Made by a program: the position numbers and the translations under genes
NCBI GenBank assembly: GCA_011042595.1
Contig: DQWO01000181.1
Span: 1 to 13,578, forward strand
DNA length: 13,578 nucleotides
DNA from: Pseudomonadota bacterium
GTDB lineage: Bacteria > Desulfobacterota > Anaeroferrophillalia > Anaeroferrophillales > Anaeroferrophillaceae
Direction of reading: 5' to 3'
Part shown: one piece after another, positions 7,391 through 13,556 of the stretch
Position numbering within the stretch: the first letter of the stretch is position 1
Layout: every line of letters begins with the position of its first letter
Notes under the pieces: model-generated
Databases searched by the model: none
Told to the model about the DNA's origin: nothing
Seen by the model: only the letters and a program-made list of their open reading frames with translations

Positions 7391-8200
7391 TTATCTCCCT
7401 TTATAGTCAGGCTGCCTTTTTTCGGTAAAAGATCGTACCCCTTCATGCCAGTCTTCGGTATTCATGCAGGCCAGAATGGCTTCCGCTTCCGCCAGCAATA
7501 CCGTTTCCAGATCCCACAGTGGCGCTTTATGAATCAATTTCTTGGCAAAAGCCATGGAAACCGGGGCTTTCCCGGCCAGCAGCTGGGCCAGCTTGAGTGC
7601 TTCCGGCAACAATTGCGCCAACGGCACTGATTTAACTGCCAGCCCCACACTAACAGCCGCCGGACCGTCAAGTATCCGGCCGGTATAAACCAGTTCTTTG
7701 GCTTTCATCATCCCCACCAGTTTTACCAGATGGGAAGTCACCCCTCCACCAACGAAAGTTGCCAGGCCGGTTTCGGGAAAACCAATAGTTGCCGTATCGG
7801 CCATTAACAGCAGATCACCGTTTAACGCCATCTCACTACCGGCACCCCGGGCCGGACCGTTAACCGCCACAATAACCGGTTTGGGGAATTCATGCAACTG
7901 CCTGGTCGTCTCATGGGCAAGAAAAATATATTCCCGTTTCTGCCAGGGAGTCCGCTCCCCGGCCGAATGCTTTTTCAGATCGGCACCCGCACAGAAAGCC
8001 TCTATATCACCCTTTGGCCGCTGCCAGGTGGTACCGGTCAGAATCAACGCCCTGATCCCATCATCCTCCCGGACATCATTAAGCACTGCCTGCAGATCCA
8101 AGTACATCTGTTCAATCACTGCATTCATCCGTTCGGGACGGTTCAACCTGATAATCCCAACTTTTCCATCCCGGTCATAGAGGACTGTTTCCAGCTTCAT
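7391..8200 (-). CDS. Enoyl-CoA hydratase/isomerase (crotonase) family protein
   Basis: A 269-residue crotonase-fold enzyme, expected to add water across a trans-2-enoyl-CoA or carry out a related CoA-ester reaction in the cytoplasm. The oxyanion-hole segment A-F-C-A-G-A-D-L is near residues 68-75. The second loop G-P-A-R-G-A-G-S-E-M-A is near 115-125. The two acidic positions of true hydratases are present: Glu123 in G-S-E-M-A and Glu143 in F-P-E-T. Hydratase activity is therefore likely, though the family also holds isomerases, lyases and hydrolases. An insertion around W-Q-R-P-K-G-D before the oxyanion loop is slightly unusual. An in-frame GTG at 8213-8215 would add five residues, but the ATG at 8198-8200 has AAAGGG at 8207-8212 (spacing 6), so it is preferred. 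It is the first gene of the operon with the ADP-forming acyl-CoA synthetase. A terminator-like hairpin at 8237-8276 lies in its leader. Confidence 0.92.
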   Translation of the reverse strand: MKLETVLYDRDGKVGIIRLNRPERMNAVIEQMYLDLQAVLNDVREDDGIRALILTGTTWQRPKGDIEAFCAGADLKKHSAGERTPWQKREYIFLAHETTRQLHEFPKPVIVAVNGPARGAGSEMALNGDLLLMADTATIGFPETGLATFVGGGVTSHLVKLVGMMKAKELVYTGRILDGPAAVSVGLAVKSVPLAQLLPEALKLAQLLAGKAPVSMAFAKKLIHKAPLWDLETVLLAEAEAILACMNTEDWHEGVRSFTEKRQPDYKGR

Positions 8201-8236
8201 TTTTTTCCCTTTCACTTTTCAAGGTTGGTAGCTAAT

Positions 8237-8276
8237 AAAAAAATACCCTGTGCGAAGCAAGCTCCCGCACAGGGTA
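8237..8276 (-). terminator. Strong intrinsic terminator or attenuator ahead of the acyl-CoA operon
   Basis: On the minus strand the arms 8266-8276 and 8244-8254 form a perfect 11-bp stem (UACCCUGUGCG with CGCACAGGGUA). The 11-nt loop is followed directly by seven U's and AUU. It is one of the clearest rho-independent terminators in the window. It lies only about 36-76 nt before the enoyl-CoA hydratase start. It may end transcription from the tRNA side or act as a conditional attenuator for the operon. Confidence 0.85.
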
Positions 8277-8289
8277 CAAATACGTCAAA

Positions 8290-8317
8290 ATAATATTGCA
8301 GCAAAAACCAACGGCAA
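8290..8317 (-). promoter_or_regulatory. Promoter-like element upstream of the acyl-CoA operon terminator
   Basis: Minus strand: -35-like TTGCCG (8312-8317, 4 of 6 consensus), a 16-nt spacer, and -10 TATTAT (8290-8295, 5 of 6). Transcription would start near 8283, a few nt before the terminator stem. If real, nearly the whole leader of the operon mRNA is the terminator hairpin. The sequence is AT-rich, so chance matches are possible. Confidence 0.4.
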
Positions 8318-8524
8318 AAACTGCCTAATGTGAACATCAAGCAAACCTTAAATCAACTGCCTGCTAAAAAAGCACCAAATCAGACACCAATAACACTGAT
8401 GTCGGAGTAGCACACTTTCAAATCAAATTCAAGACCATCCTCAAAGGCAGGGTACAAATTCCCATTGGTTCCAAACCATTCATCCCCCCACACAAAGATT
8501 TTGGCAAAATTATGGCAAAAGAAG

Positions 8525-8565
8525 GGGTTACAACAAGTGGGGAATCAACCCATACGTCATAACCC
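8525..8565 (-). terminator. Possible weak terminator after tRNA-Arg(TCT)
   Basis: GGGTTA and TAACCC (8525-8530 with 8560-8565) can close a stem 12 nt downstream of the tRNA 3' end. An inner TGGG/CCCA pairing (8538-8541 with 8549-8552) sits inside, and CTTCTTTT follows on the minus strand. Internal loops are large, so this is a weak candidate. Confidence 0.3.
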
Positions 8566-8577
8566 TCTTAAATTTAC

Positions 8578-8654
<77 letters not shown>

Positions 8655-8682
8655 CTGATGTTTAAGTACCACCAAAATTAAT

Positions 8683-8706
8683 GGGCCGATGGTATAATAT
8701 CGGCCC
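8683..8706. repeat. Perfect 8-bp inverted repeat over the tRNA-Arg promoter
   Basis: GGGCCGAT (8683-8690) and ATCGGCCC (8699-8706) are exact complements around the 8-nt loop GGTATAAT. The repeat covers the -10 and spacer of the tRNA-Arg(TCT) promoter. It also lies 45 nt past the stop of the BCAM0308-like gene, so it could be an operator, a terminator for that gene (weak ATTAATTTT follows), or both. Confidence 0.6.
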
Positions 8707-8717
8707 TGTTTTGTCAA
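8689..8717 (-). promoter_or_regulatory. Sigma-70-type promoter of tRNA-Arg(TCT)
   Basis: Minus strand: consensus -35 TTGACA (8712-8717), 17-nt spacer, -10 TACCAT (8689-8694, 4 of 6). The -10 ends about 35 nt before G1 of the tRNA, similar to the leader of the tRNA-His unit. Confidence 0.55.
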
Positions 8718-8750
8718 TCAGCAAGCAAAAAAACCATCCATTGCTGACGC

Positions 8751-9263
8751 TTAAGACTTTCTTTCCCAATATACCCGGGTCAGTTTTTGATCATCGGCAA
8801 ATTTGATCTCAAAATCCCCTTTAAAAGCACTATTGAGTGCCTTGCCCAGCCGCACTGCCAGATGGTCACTGGTTGTCGTAATTTCCCACTTCGGCGATAA
8901 TTTTTCCCAAGTCATAATACGCTGCAGGGGATGCTCTGATTTCGCCTGAACAGCCTCATTGCTAATCAAATGCTCAATTTCTTTTTCATGGCCCCGCACA
9001 AACTCAGAATCAGTTACATAGAGATAACCAGCCGGATTTTTATCCATGATTCGGCGGCAAGCTGGACAAACCACTCGATACAGCTCTTTGTCTTTTGGCA
9101 GCTGCTGCCGGTCAAAATCATCCCACCACATACCTTTGTGATAGATGATACCACATTGAGTGCAGATCGTTGGTTCGGGATGCTGCTTATCATCAAGATA
9201 GGGATCGGATCGTTTAGAATGCATATCTTTTCGGTACACTTCACTGACGTTCCTGCTTTTCAT
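8751..9263 (-). CDS. BCAM0308-like / NMD3-like zinc-binding protein
   Basis: A 170-residue soluble protein with one zinc-ribbon-like site: C34-x2-C37 (I-C-T-Q-C-G) and C66-x2-C69 (V-V-C-P-A-C-R). The N-terminal 30 residues are charged and probably disordered. The C-terminal half (about 125-168) reads E-I-T-T-T-S-D-H-L-A-V-R-L-G-K-A-L and ends in a V-Y-W-E-R strand. This ribbon-plus-alpha/beta layout resembles BCAM0308 proteins, which are often labelled as NMD3-related and affecting ribosome stability or mRNA decay. No bacterial function is firmly known to me. The open frame extends to 9467, overlapping topA. I reject that extension because the ATG at 9261-9263 has a full AAGGAGG 5 nt upstream and a consensus promoter lies at 9309-9337, downstream of any longer start. 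The gene is therefore a separate transcript just after topA, and the inverted repeat at 8683-8706 may terminate it. Confidence 0.8.
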   Translation of the reverse strand: MKSRNVSEVYRKDMHSKRSDPYLDDKQHPEPTICTQCGIIYHKGMWWDDFDRQQLPKDKELYRVVCPACRRIMDKNPAGYLYVTDSEFVRGHEKEIEHLISNEAVQAKSEHPLQRIMTWEKLSPKWEITTTSDHLAVRLGKALNSAFKGDFEIKFADDQKLTRVYWERKS

Positions 9264-9268
9264 TATAT

Positions 9269-9275
9269 CCTCCTT
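9269..9275 (-). promoter_or_regulatory. Consensus ribosome binding site deciding the BCAM0308-like start
   Basis: AAGGAGG on the minus strand, 5 nt before ATG at 9261-9263. It is among the strongest Shine-Dalgarno matches in the window and fixes the start of the 170-residue protein against the longer frame reaching 9467. Confidence 0.8.
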
Positions 9276-9308
9276 ATGCCGGTTAAAATGCAACGCCCCA
9301 TCAATAAA

Positions 9309-9337
9309 AATATAAACGGGAAAAGATACGTTGTCAA
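9309..9337 (-). promoter_or_regulatory. Near-consensus sigma-70 promoter of the BCAM0308-like gene
   Basis: Minus strand: TTGACA (9332-9337), exactly 17 nt, TATATT (9309-9314, 5 of 6). The predicted start near 9302 gives a 5' leader of about 40 nt ahead of the ATG at 9263. It lies in the 97-nt gap after the topA stop. Confidence 0.8.
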
Positions 9338-9360
9338 ATAGCCCAGGCTGAAAAAAGCAG

Positions 9361-11637
9361 TTATTCTTTTTCAGGAAGATCAGCCAAATAGGAGCACTCT
9401 TTCTGTGGACACTGCAGGTAATGCCCCCGGGATTTTGAGGTTTTTTCCACCAGAAAAGGATGTCCACAATCAGGACAGGTCATGGGATAGGGTTTGTTCC
9501 ACAAAGCATATTTACAATCCGGATACCGTGAACACGAATAAAAAATTTTCCCTTTACGTGATTTTTTTTCAACAATTTCACCGCTGCAGCCCTCGACCGG
9601 GCAGTCAATACCGGTGCCGATAGAACGGGTATATTTACATTCAGGATAATGGGAACAGGCAATAAAACGGCCAAACCGTCCATTTTTTATAGCTAAATCA
9701 CTACCACATTCAGGGCACTTGCCCAATTGTTCGATCTCTTCCGGGCTCAACTCCGGATCTGCTGGCGCTTCTTTGGAGGCCAGGTTGCGGGTATTCTTGC
9801 ATTCAGGATAGTTGGGACAGGCAAGAAATTTACCATTGCGACCCCATTTAATCACCATCTGGGCTCCGCACTTCTCGCAGATTTCATCTGTAACCTCTTC
9901 CTGCTTCCGAACCTCTTTCATGGTTTCCACCGCCGCTGTCAGTCGCTTTTCGAACGGCTGATAAAAATTCTTCAGCAGCAGCTGCCAGTCATATTTTCCT
10001 TCTTCCACCTGATCAAGGTTATCCTCCATCTGGGCGGTAAAACCGGCATCGAGGATATCGGGAAAACTCTTTTTCAGCAATTCCGTCACCAATAAGCCCA
10101 GATCAGTGGGGGAAAACTTTTTTTCCTTCAGCTCAACATATTCACGATCCTGAATGGTTGACAGAATGGTCGCGTAAGTGGAAGGCCGGCCGATACCCTT
10201 TTCTTCCAGCTCCTTCACCAGGGTACTTTCAGTAAATCGTGGCGGTGGCTGGGTGAAATGCTGCGAGGGTTCAATCTTTTCCAATTTTAATACGTCACCA
10301 ACCGCCAGCGGCGGTAACTCCCTGTCCTGCTCCTTGCCATTATCTTTGCCATTGCCATTATCCCTCCCCACTTCATACAAGGCCAGGAAACCGGCAAAAG
10401 TCTGGCGGCGACCAACGGCCCGAAAGAGATAGTTTTCGCTCGCCTGGATATCGACCACCGTCTGAAAATACTCGGCCGGCGCCATCTGGCTGGCAGCAAA
10501 ACGATTCCAGATCAAGCGGTACAACTTCAGCTGTTCAGCGGTCAAAAAATTAGCAATCTGATCAGGATCATACTCCATGGATGTGGGCCGTATAGCTTCA
10601 TGGGCATCCTGAGCATTATTCTTATTTTTATAATGAATGGCTCTGGCAGGGAGATAATCAGAGCCAAAACTGGTTTTGATATAAGCCCGGCAATCCTTCA
10701 GCACACTTTCAGATACTCGCACAGAATCGGTACGCATATAGGTAATCAGACCGGTGGGTCCGGCAGCCCCCAACTCTACGCCTTCATAGAGCTGCTGGGC
10801 AACCATCATCGTCTTTTTGGCACTGAAATTGAGCTTACGTGAAGCTTCCTGTTGCAGTTTGCTGGTAATAAACGGCGGCAGCGGGTTTCTCTTCCTCTTT
10901 TTCTGCTCGCACTTGGCCACCGTAAAAGGAGCAGTGGAAACATCATTGACAATACCATCCGCCTGTTCCTGGTTGCCAACCACCGCTTTCTTGCCACCTA
11001 TGGCATGCAGCCGGGCACTAAATACCGGCGGCTGTGGTCCGGCAAGCGTAGCATCAATATGCCAGTATTCTTCCGGTTTAAAAGCCAGAATTTCCGCTTC
11101 CCGATCACAGACCAGGCGCACAGCTACCGATTGTACCCTGCCGGCGCTAAGCCCGCGACGCACGGTTTTCCACAAAAGCGGGCTGATTTTATACCCCACC
11201 AGCCGATCAAGAATCCGCCGTGACTGCTGCGCGTTAACCCGGTCCTCATCGATAGCCAGCGGCTTTTTCAAGGCCTCCTTGATTGCCTGGGGAGTGATTT
11301 CATGGAAAAGAACCCGGTAGACGCCCTCTTTACGCCCCAGTTCCCGGGCAATATGCCAGGCAATAGCTTCCCCTTCACGATCAGGGTCAGGGGCCAGGTA
11401 AACGGCATCGGCTGATTTGGCCGCCTTTTTCAAGTCACTGATCACCTTGCCTTTGCCGCGAATAGTCACATAATGGGGAGCAAAATCACCCTCGTCGGAA
11501 ATCTCAATACCCAGCTCCTTTTTGGGCAGATCTTTCACATGTCCGACAGATGCCTTAACATCAAAACCCTTACCCAAATATTTTTTAATCGTCCTGGCTT
11601 TTGCCGGAGACTCAACAATTAATAGAGATTTTCCCAT
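9361..11637 (-). CDS. topA: DNA topoisomerase I (type IA)
   Basis: A 758-residue type IA topoisomerase that relaxes negative supercoils by single-strand passage. The Toprim domain at about 3-115 has the catalytic Glu in I-V-E-S (E9) and D-P-D-R-E-G-E at 84-90 for Mg2+. The central gate domains (about 130-570) carry the nucleophile Tyr300 in I-T-Y-M-R-T-D-S. R-G-L-S-A-G-R-V-Q-S at 161-170 and G-I-G-R-P-S-T-Y at 481-488 are family signatures. The C-terminus has four tetracysteine ribbons, starting near C587, C641, C679 and C721. Four is more than the three in E. coli but normal in many lineages. A low-complexity Asn/Gly/Lys/Asp stretch lies at 424-440. It follows smg and dprA in a widespread order, but a terminator separates it from smg, so it may have its own promoter. 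I could not identify that promoter. The ATG is preceded by GGAAGTGAG, a weak to moderate ribosome binding site. Confidence 0.97.
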   Translation of the reverse strand: MGKSLLIVESPAKARTIKKYLGKGFDVKASVGHVKDLPKKELGIEISDEGDFAPHYVTIRGKGKVISDLKKAAKSADAVYLAPDPDREGEAIAWHIARELGRKEGVYRVLFHEITPQAIKEALKKPLAIDEDRVNAQQSRRILDRLVGYKISPLLWKTVRRGLSAGRVQSVAVRLVCDREAEILAFKPEEYWHIDATLAGPQPPVFSARLHAIGGKKAVVGNQEQADGIVNDVSTAPFTVAKCEQKKRKRNPLPPFITSKLQQEASRKLNFSAKKTMMVAQQLYEGVELGAAGPTGLITYMRTDSVRVSESVLKDCRAYIKTSFGSDYLPARAIHYKNKNNAQDAHEAIRPTSMEYDPDQIANFLTAEQLKLYRLIWNRFAASQMAPAEYFQTVVDIQASENYLFRAVGRRQTFAGFLALYEVGRDNGNGKDNGKEQDRELPPLAVGDVLKLEKIEPSQHFTQPPPRFTESTLVKELEEKGIGRPSTYATILSTIQDREYVELKEKKFSPTDLGLLVTELLKKSFPDILDAGFTAQMEDNLDQVEEGKYDWQLLLKNFYQPFEKRLTAAVETMKEVRKQEEVTDEICEKCGAQMVIKWGRNGKFLACPNYPECKNTRNLASKEAPADPELSPEEIEQLGKCPECGSDLAIKNGRFGRFIACSHYPECKYTRSIGTGIDCPVEGCSGEIVEKKSRKGKIFYSCSRYPDCKYALWNKPYPMTCPDCGHPFLVEKTSKSRGHYLQCPQKECSYLADLPEKE

Positions 11638-11715
11638 ATGATCTCACTTCCATCCATGCAATTTTTCTGATTTTCCGGTAACCGGCAAACAAACCGGCAT
11701 CGTATCACCATCATT

Positions 11716-11749
11716 TAAAAAACAAAGAGGCGCATAACCTGCACCTCTT
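11716..11749 (-). terminator. Rho-independent terminator between smg and topA
   Basis: On the minus strand the arms 11740-11749 and 11725-11734 form a 10-bp stem (AAGAGGUGCA with UGCGCCUCUU, one G-U pair). The loop has 5 nt, and UGUUUUUUA follows the stem. It lies 57 nt after the smg stop and about 80 nt before topA, so it ends the dprA-smg transcript. Confidence 0.85.
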
Positions 11750-11806
11750 ACTCCTATCAGCAAACGGAACTTCAAGAAACAGTGTTACAATGAATTCCTC
11801 CCGAGC

Positions 11807-12289
11807 TTAATGGTACATCACTTCGGCATCTGCTTCGACAAAACGTAAAAAACGGGTTTTGGCATCAGCAGCGCTTTGACTGAACATGACCACCATGGTG
11901 GAAATCATCTTGATTTCCTCCACCCCCACTGCCGAGGTATCCAACAGCATTGCCTGGTCAATAATTTCTTCCAGCAAAGGAGCGTTAACAAGATCAAGAT
12001 TATGCAGTTTCATCAGGTAGCCACGAGCAGGATTGGTCAACAAACGTTTTTCCTCAGCGGTAAAAATTCTCACATACTGGCCCAGTTCTTCGGCATCCAG
12101 CGCTTCGTCTCCCCGTTTGATTCCCTGGGAAAGATTGGCTATCCAGTTAAAGGCAGCTTCAATTTCACCGGTTTCAAACCCCAGGGACATGAGATCCTCG
12201 ACAATTTCCATTTCCTGATCAAAAACATCGATATCTTCAATAAGATACTGCGATATGATACTGATGATTGTTATTACCCGCTCGAACAT
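11807..12289 (-). CDS. smg: Smg/DUF494 family protein
   Basis: A 160-residue, acidic, mostly helical cytoplasmic protein of the Smg/DUF494 family. It begins M-F-E-R-V-I-T-I-I-S-I-I and continues with an acidic stretch (E-D-I-D-V-F-D-Q-E), then L-M-S-L-G-F-E near 33-39 and E-I-E-A-A-F-N-W-I near 42-50. A second family-like segment N-P-A-R-G-Y-L is near 86-92. The molecular role of Smg is not established. Its best clue is constant proximity to dprA, as in E. coli and here. Length is close to E. coli Smg (about 157 residues). The start ATG at 12287-12289 has AAGGAGGG 6 nt upstream, so strong translation is expected. The gene lies 95 nt after dprA and is followed by a terminator, so dprA-smg is probably one unit. 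Confidence 0.9.
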   Translation of the reverse strand: MFERVITIISIISQYLIEDIDVFDQEMEIVEDLMSLGFETGEIEAAFNWIANLSQGIKRGDEALDAEELGQYVRIFTAEEKRLLTNPARGYLMKLHNLDLVNAPLLEEIIDQAMLLDTSAVGVEEIKMISTMVVMFSQSAADAKTRFLRFVEADAEVMYH

Positions 12290-12384
12290 TCAAATCCCTC
12301 CTTAAAATCGGGAATCGGGAAGATTAGATTAGATATGATAAAACCCTTAAAATATAATTCACCCTATCTGTCAAGGAAAACACC

Positions 12385-13503
12385 TCAGACAAGCTTTGGG
12401 TTTAACTGAAATTTACCATTTGCGGTCCGCCAGAGCATACCGGCAATTTCCATTTCCAGCAAAATACTGCTTATTCGGTCATGCGTCCAGCCCGAAATCT
12501 CCATCAACTGGTCAAGAGAATATTCCCCTGAGTCCAGCTTACCGATCAATTCTTCTTGCTCTTGAGAAACTGAATTGAGCGGCCGCACCTTGGATTCCTG
12601 CTTCTTTTTCCCGGCAGGTACTGGCAGCAGGCGAGGCAAAGCACAAAATATATCATCGATACTTTCCACCAGCTGGGCACCCTCCTTGATCAGCCAGTTG
12701 TTTCCCTGGCTGGCCGGACTTCCGGGCAAACCGGGAACGGCAAAAACCTCACGTCCCTGCTCCAAGGCAATACGGGCAGTTATCAGGGAACCACTTTGCA
12801 GCGTCGCTTCCACGATGACAACCCCTTCGGACAAACCGCTGATGATCCGGTTTCGACGAGGAAAATTATGCTTTTCCGGCTGGCTACCCAAAGAAAACTC
12901 ACTGAGCAAAAGACCCTCTGCCGCAATTTTCCCAGCCAAGTGCCGATGACGGGCCGGATAACAGACATCCAGCCCGGAGCCCCACACCGCGATGGTCTTG
13001 CCGGCGGCATCCATACATCCCGCATGGGCGGCACCATCAATACCGAGGGCCATGCCACTAATGACACTGATCCCATGTCTGACCAAGGCTCCAGCCAGAT
13101 CAGAAGCAAAATGGCGTCCATGCACTGATGACTTTCGCGATCCGACAATGGCGATAGCCGGGGAATCAAGGATATCCAGATCCCCCTTAGCATAGAGTAT
13201 CGGCGGCGGATCGTAGATATTGAGCAACTTTTTCGGATATCGTTCATCCGCCCGGGAAATAATTTGCATCCCCAGGCGCTCCGCCTTTCTCCGTTCAGCA
13301 GCCACCCTTTTCCAGTTGGAAAACGAAGCAACTTCCGCGGCTACCCCCCGGCGCAGTTCGCAACAGCCTGCAGGTTCAGCTGCCGAAAGGGAAAAAATCC
13401 GCTGCGGATCACCATGAAACCGGAGCAGGCGGTTCATGCCTTTCAACCCCAGACCATCAATCATGGTCAGCGCCAGCCAGTAATCAAGCTCTTCGAGCGC
13501 CAT
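12385..13503 (-). CDS. dprA: DNA-processing protein DprA (Smf)
   Basis: DprA binds incoming single-stranded DNA and loads RecA during natural transformation. It is also kept in species not known to be competent. Numbering is from the upstream ATG at 13527 (380 codons). Residues 12-75 form the N-terminal helical domain, with helix-hairpin-helix-like M-I-D-G-L-G. The Rossmann fold spans about 100-295. It contains I-V-G-S-R at 127-131, S-G-M-A-L-G-I-D-G-A-A-H at 157-168, W-G-S-G-L-D near 182-187, F-P-R-R-N-R-I-I-S-G at 222-231, and S-G-S-L-I-T-A with V-F-A-V-P-G. Residues about 318-378 form the C-terminal winged helix. All core motifs are intact. The listed start is the ATG at 13501-13503 (codon 9), which has AAGG 5 nt upstream. 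The ATG at 13527 has no Shine-Dalgarno and sits directly behind a terminator U-tract. The family usually begins only a few residues before the Y-W-L-A-L helix, which fits the shorter form. Next gene is smg. Confidence 0.92.
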   Translation of the reverse strand: MALEELDYWLALTMIDGLGLKGMNRLLRFHGDPQRIFSLSAAEPAGCCELRRGVAAEVASFSNWKRVAAERRKAERLGMQIISRADERYPKKLLNIYDPPPILYAKGDLDILDSPAIAIVGSRKSSVHGRHFASDLAGALVRHGISVISGMALGIDGAAHAGCMDAAGKTIAVWGSGLDVCYPARHRHLAGKIAAEGLLLSEFSLGSQPEKHNFPRRNRIISGLSEGVVIVEATLQSGSLITARIALEQGREVFAVPGLPGSPASQGNNWLIKEGAQLVESIDDIFCALPRLLPVPAGKKKQESKVRPLNSVSQEQEELIGKLDSGEYSLDQLMEISGWTHDRISSILLEMEIAGMLWRTANGKFQLNPKLV

Positions 13504-13529
13504 TTTTGCCTTGTCTGTAACCGCCATTC

Positions 13530-13556
13530 AAAAAAAAGTATAAGGCTGCCGCCTTA
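13530..13556 (-). terminator. Intrinsic terminator directly upstream of dprA
   Basis: On the minus strand UAAGGC (13551-13556) pairs with GCCUUA (13541-13546) around a GGCA loop. UAC and then eight U's follow (13530-13537). It ends the transcript of whatever lies beyond 13578, or attenuates dprA. The U-tract stops 2 nt before the upstream in-frame ATG of dprA. The stem is short (6 bp) but GC-capped. Confidence 0.6.

Larger units (their letters stand above)
8216..8577. other. 362-nt non-coding stretch between tRNA-Arg(TCT) and the acyl-CoA operon
   Basis: No frame on either strand carries a convincing gene. What it holds, in minus-strand order: a possible weak hairpin for tRNA termination (8525-8565), two TTTTGCCA units (around 8502-8520), a promoter-like element (8290-8317), and the strong hairpin with U-tract (8237-8276). 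A 12-nt direct repeat CAGGGTACAAAT occurs at 8270-8281 and 8448-8459 on the plus strand. Plus-strand frames running into the tRNA (for example one from 8465) are artefacts of tRNA sequence. Confidence 0.6.

Noticed and set aside
8502..8520. Paired TGGCAAAA-type units near tRNA-Arg(TCT), and a similar TATGGCAAAA near tRNA-Arg(TCG) at 3338-3348, as integrase arm sites
   Set aside because: The matches are short, AT-rich and lie on opposite sides of their tRNAs. There is no integrase or second att copy in the window.
8413..8562. Plus-strand frame ending before the tRNA-Arg 3' end, considered as an integrase C-terminal remnant
   Set aside because: The residues show no tyrosine-recombinase box and no family resemblance. 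Ending near a tRNA is not enough evidence for an integration event.
9264..9467. 68-residue N-terminal extension of the BCAM0308-like protein, overlapping topA
   Set aside because: It would contain the gene's own promoter and ribosome binding site and overlap topA by over 100 nt. The ATG at 9263 with AAGGAGG is far better.
11670..11700. GC-rich short inverted units (CCGGT-A-ACCGG and repeated GCCGGTT) upstream of topA
   Set aside because: They could fold, but there is no U-tract and no promoter hexamer pair around them, so I cannot assign a role.
12369..12374. TTGACA on the minus strand upstream of smg, as a possible smg promoter
   Set aside because: No acceptable -10 hexamer lies 16-18 nt downstream. 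The best TATATT is only 12 nt away, so I do not call a promoter.
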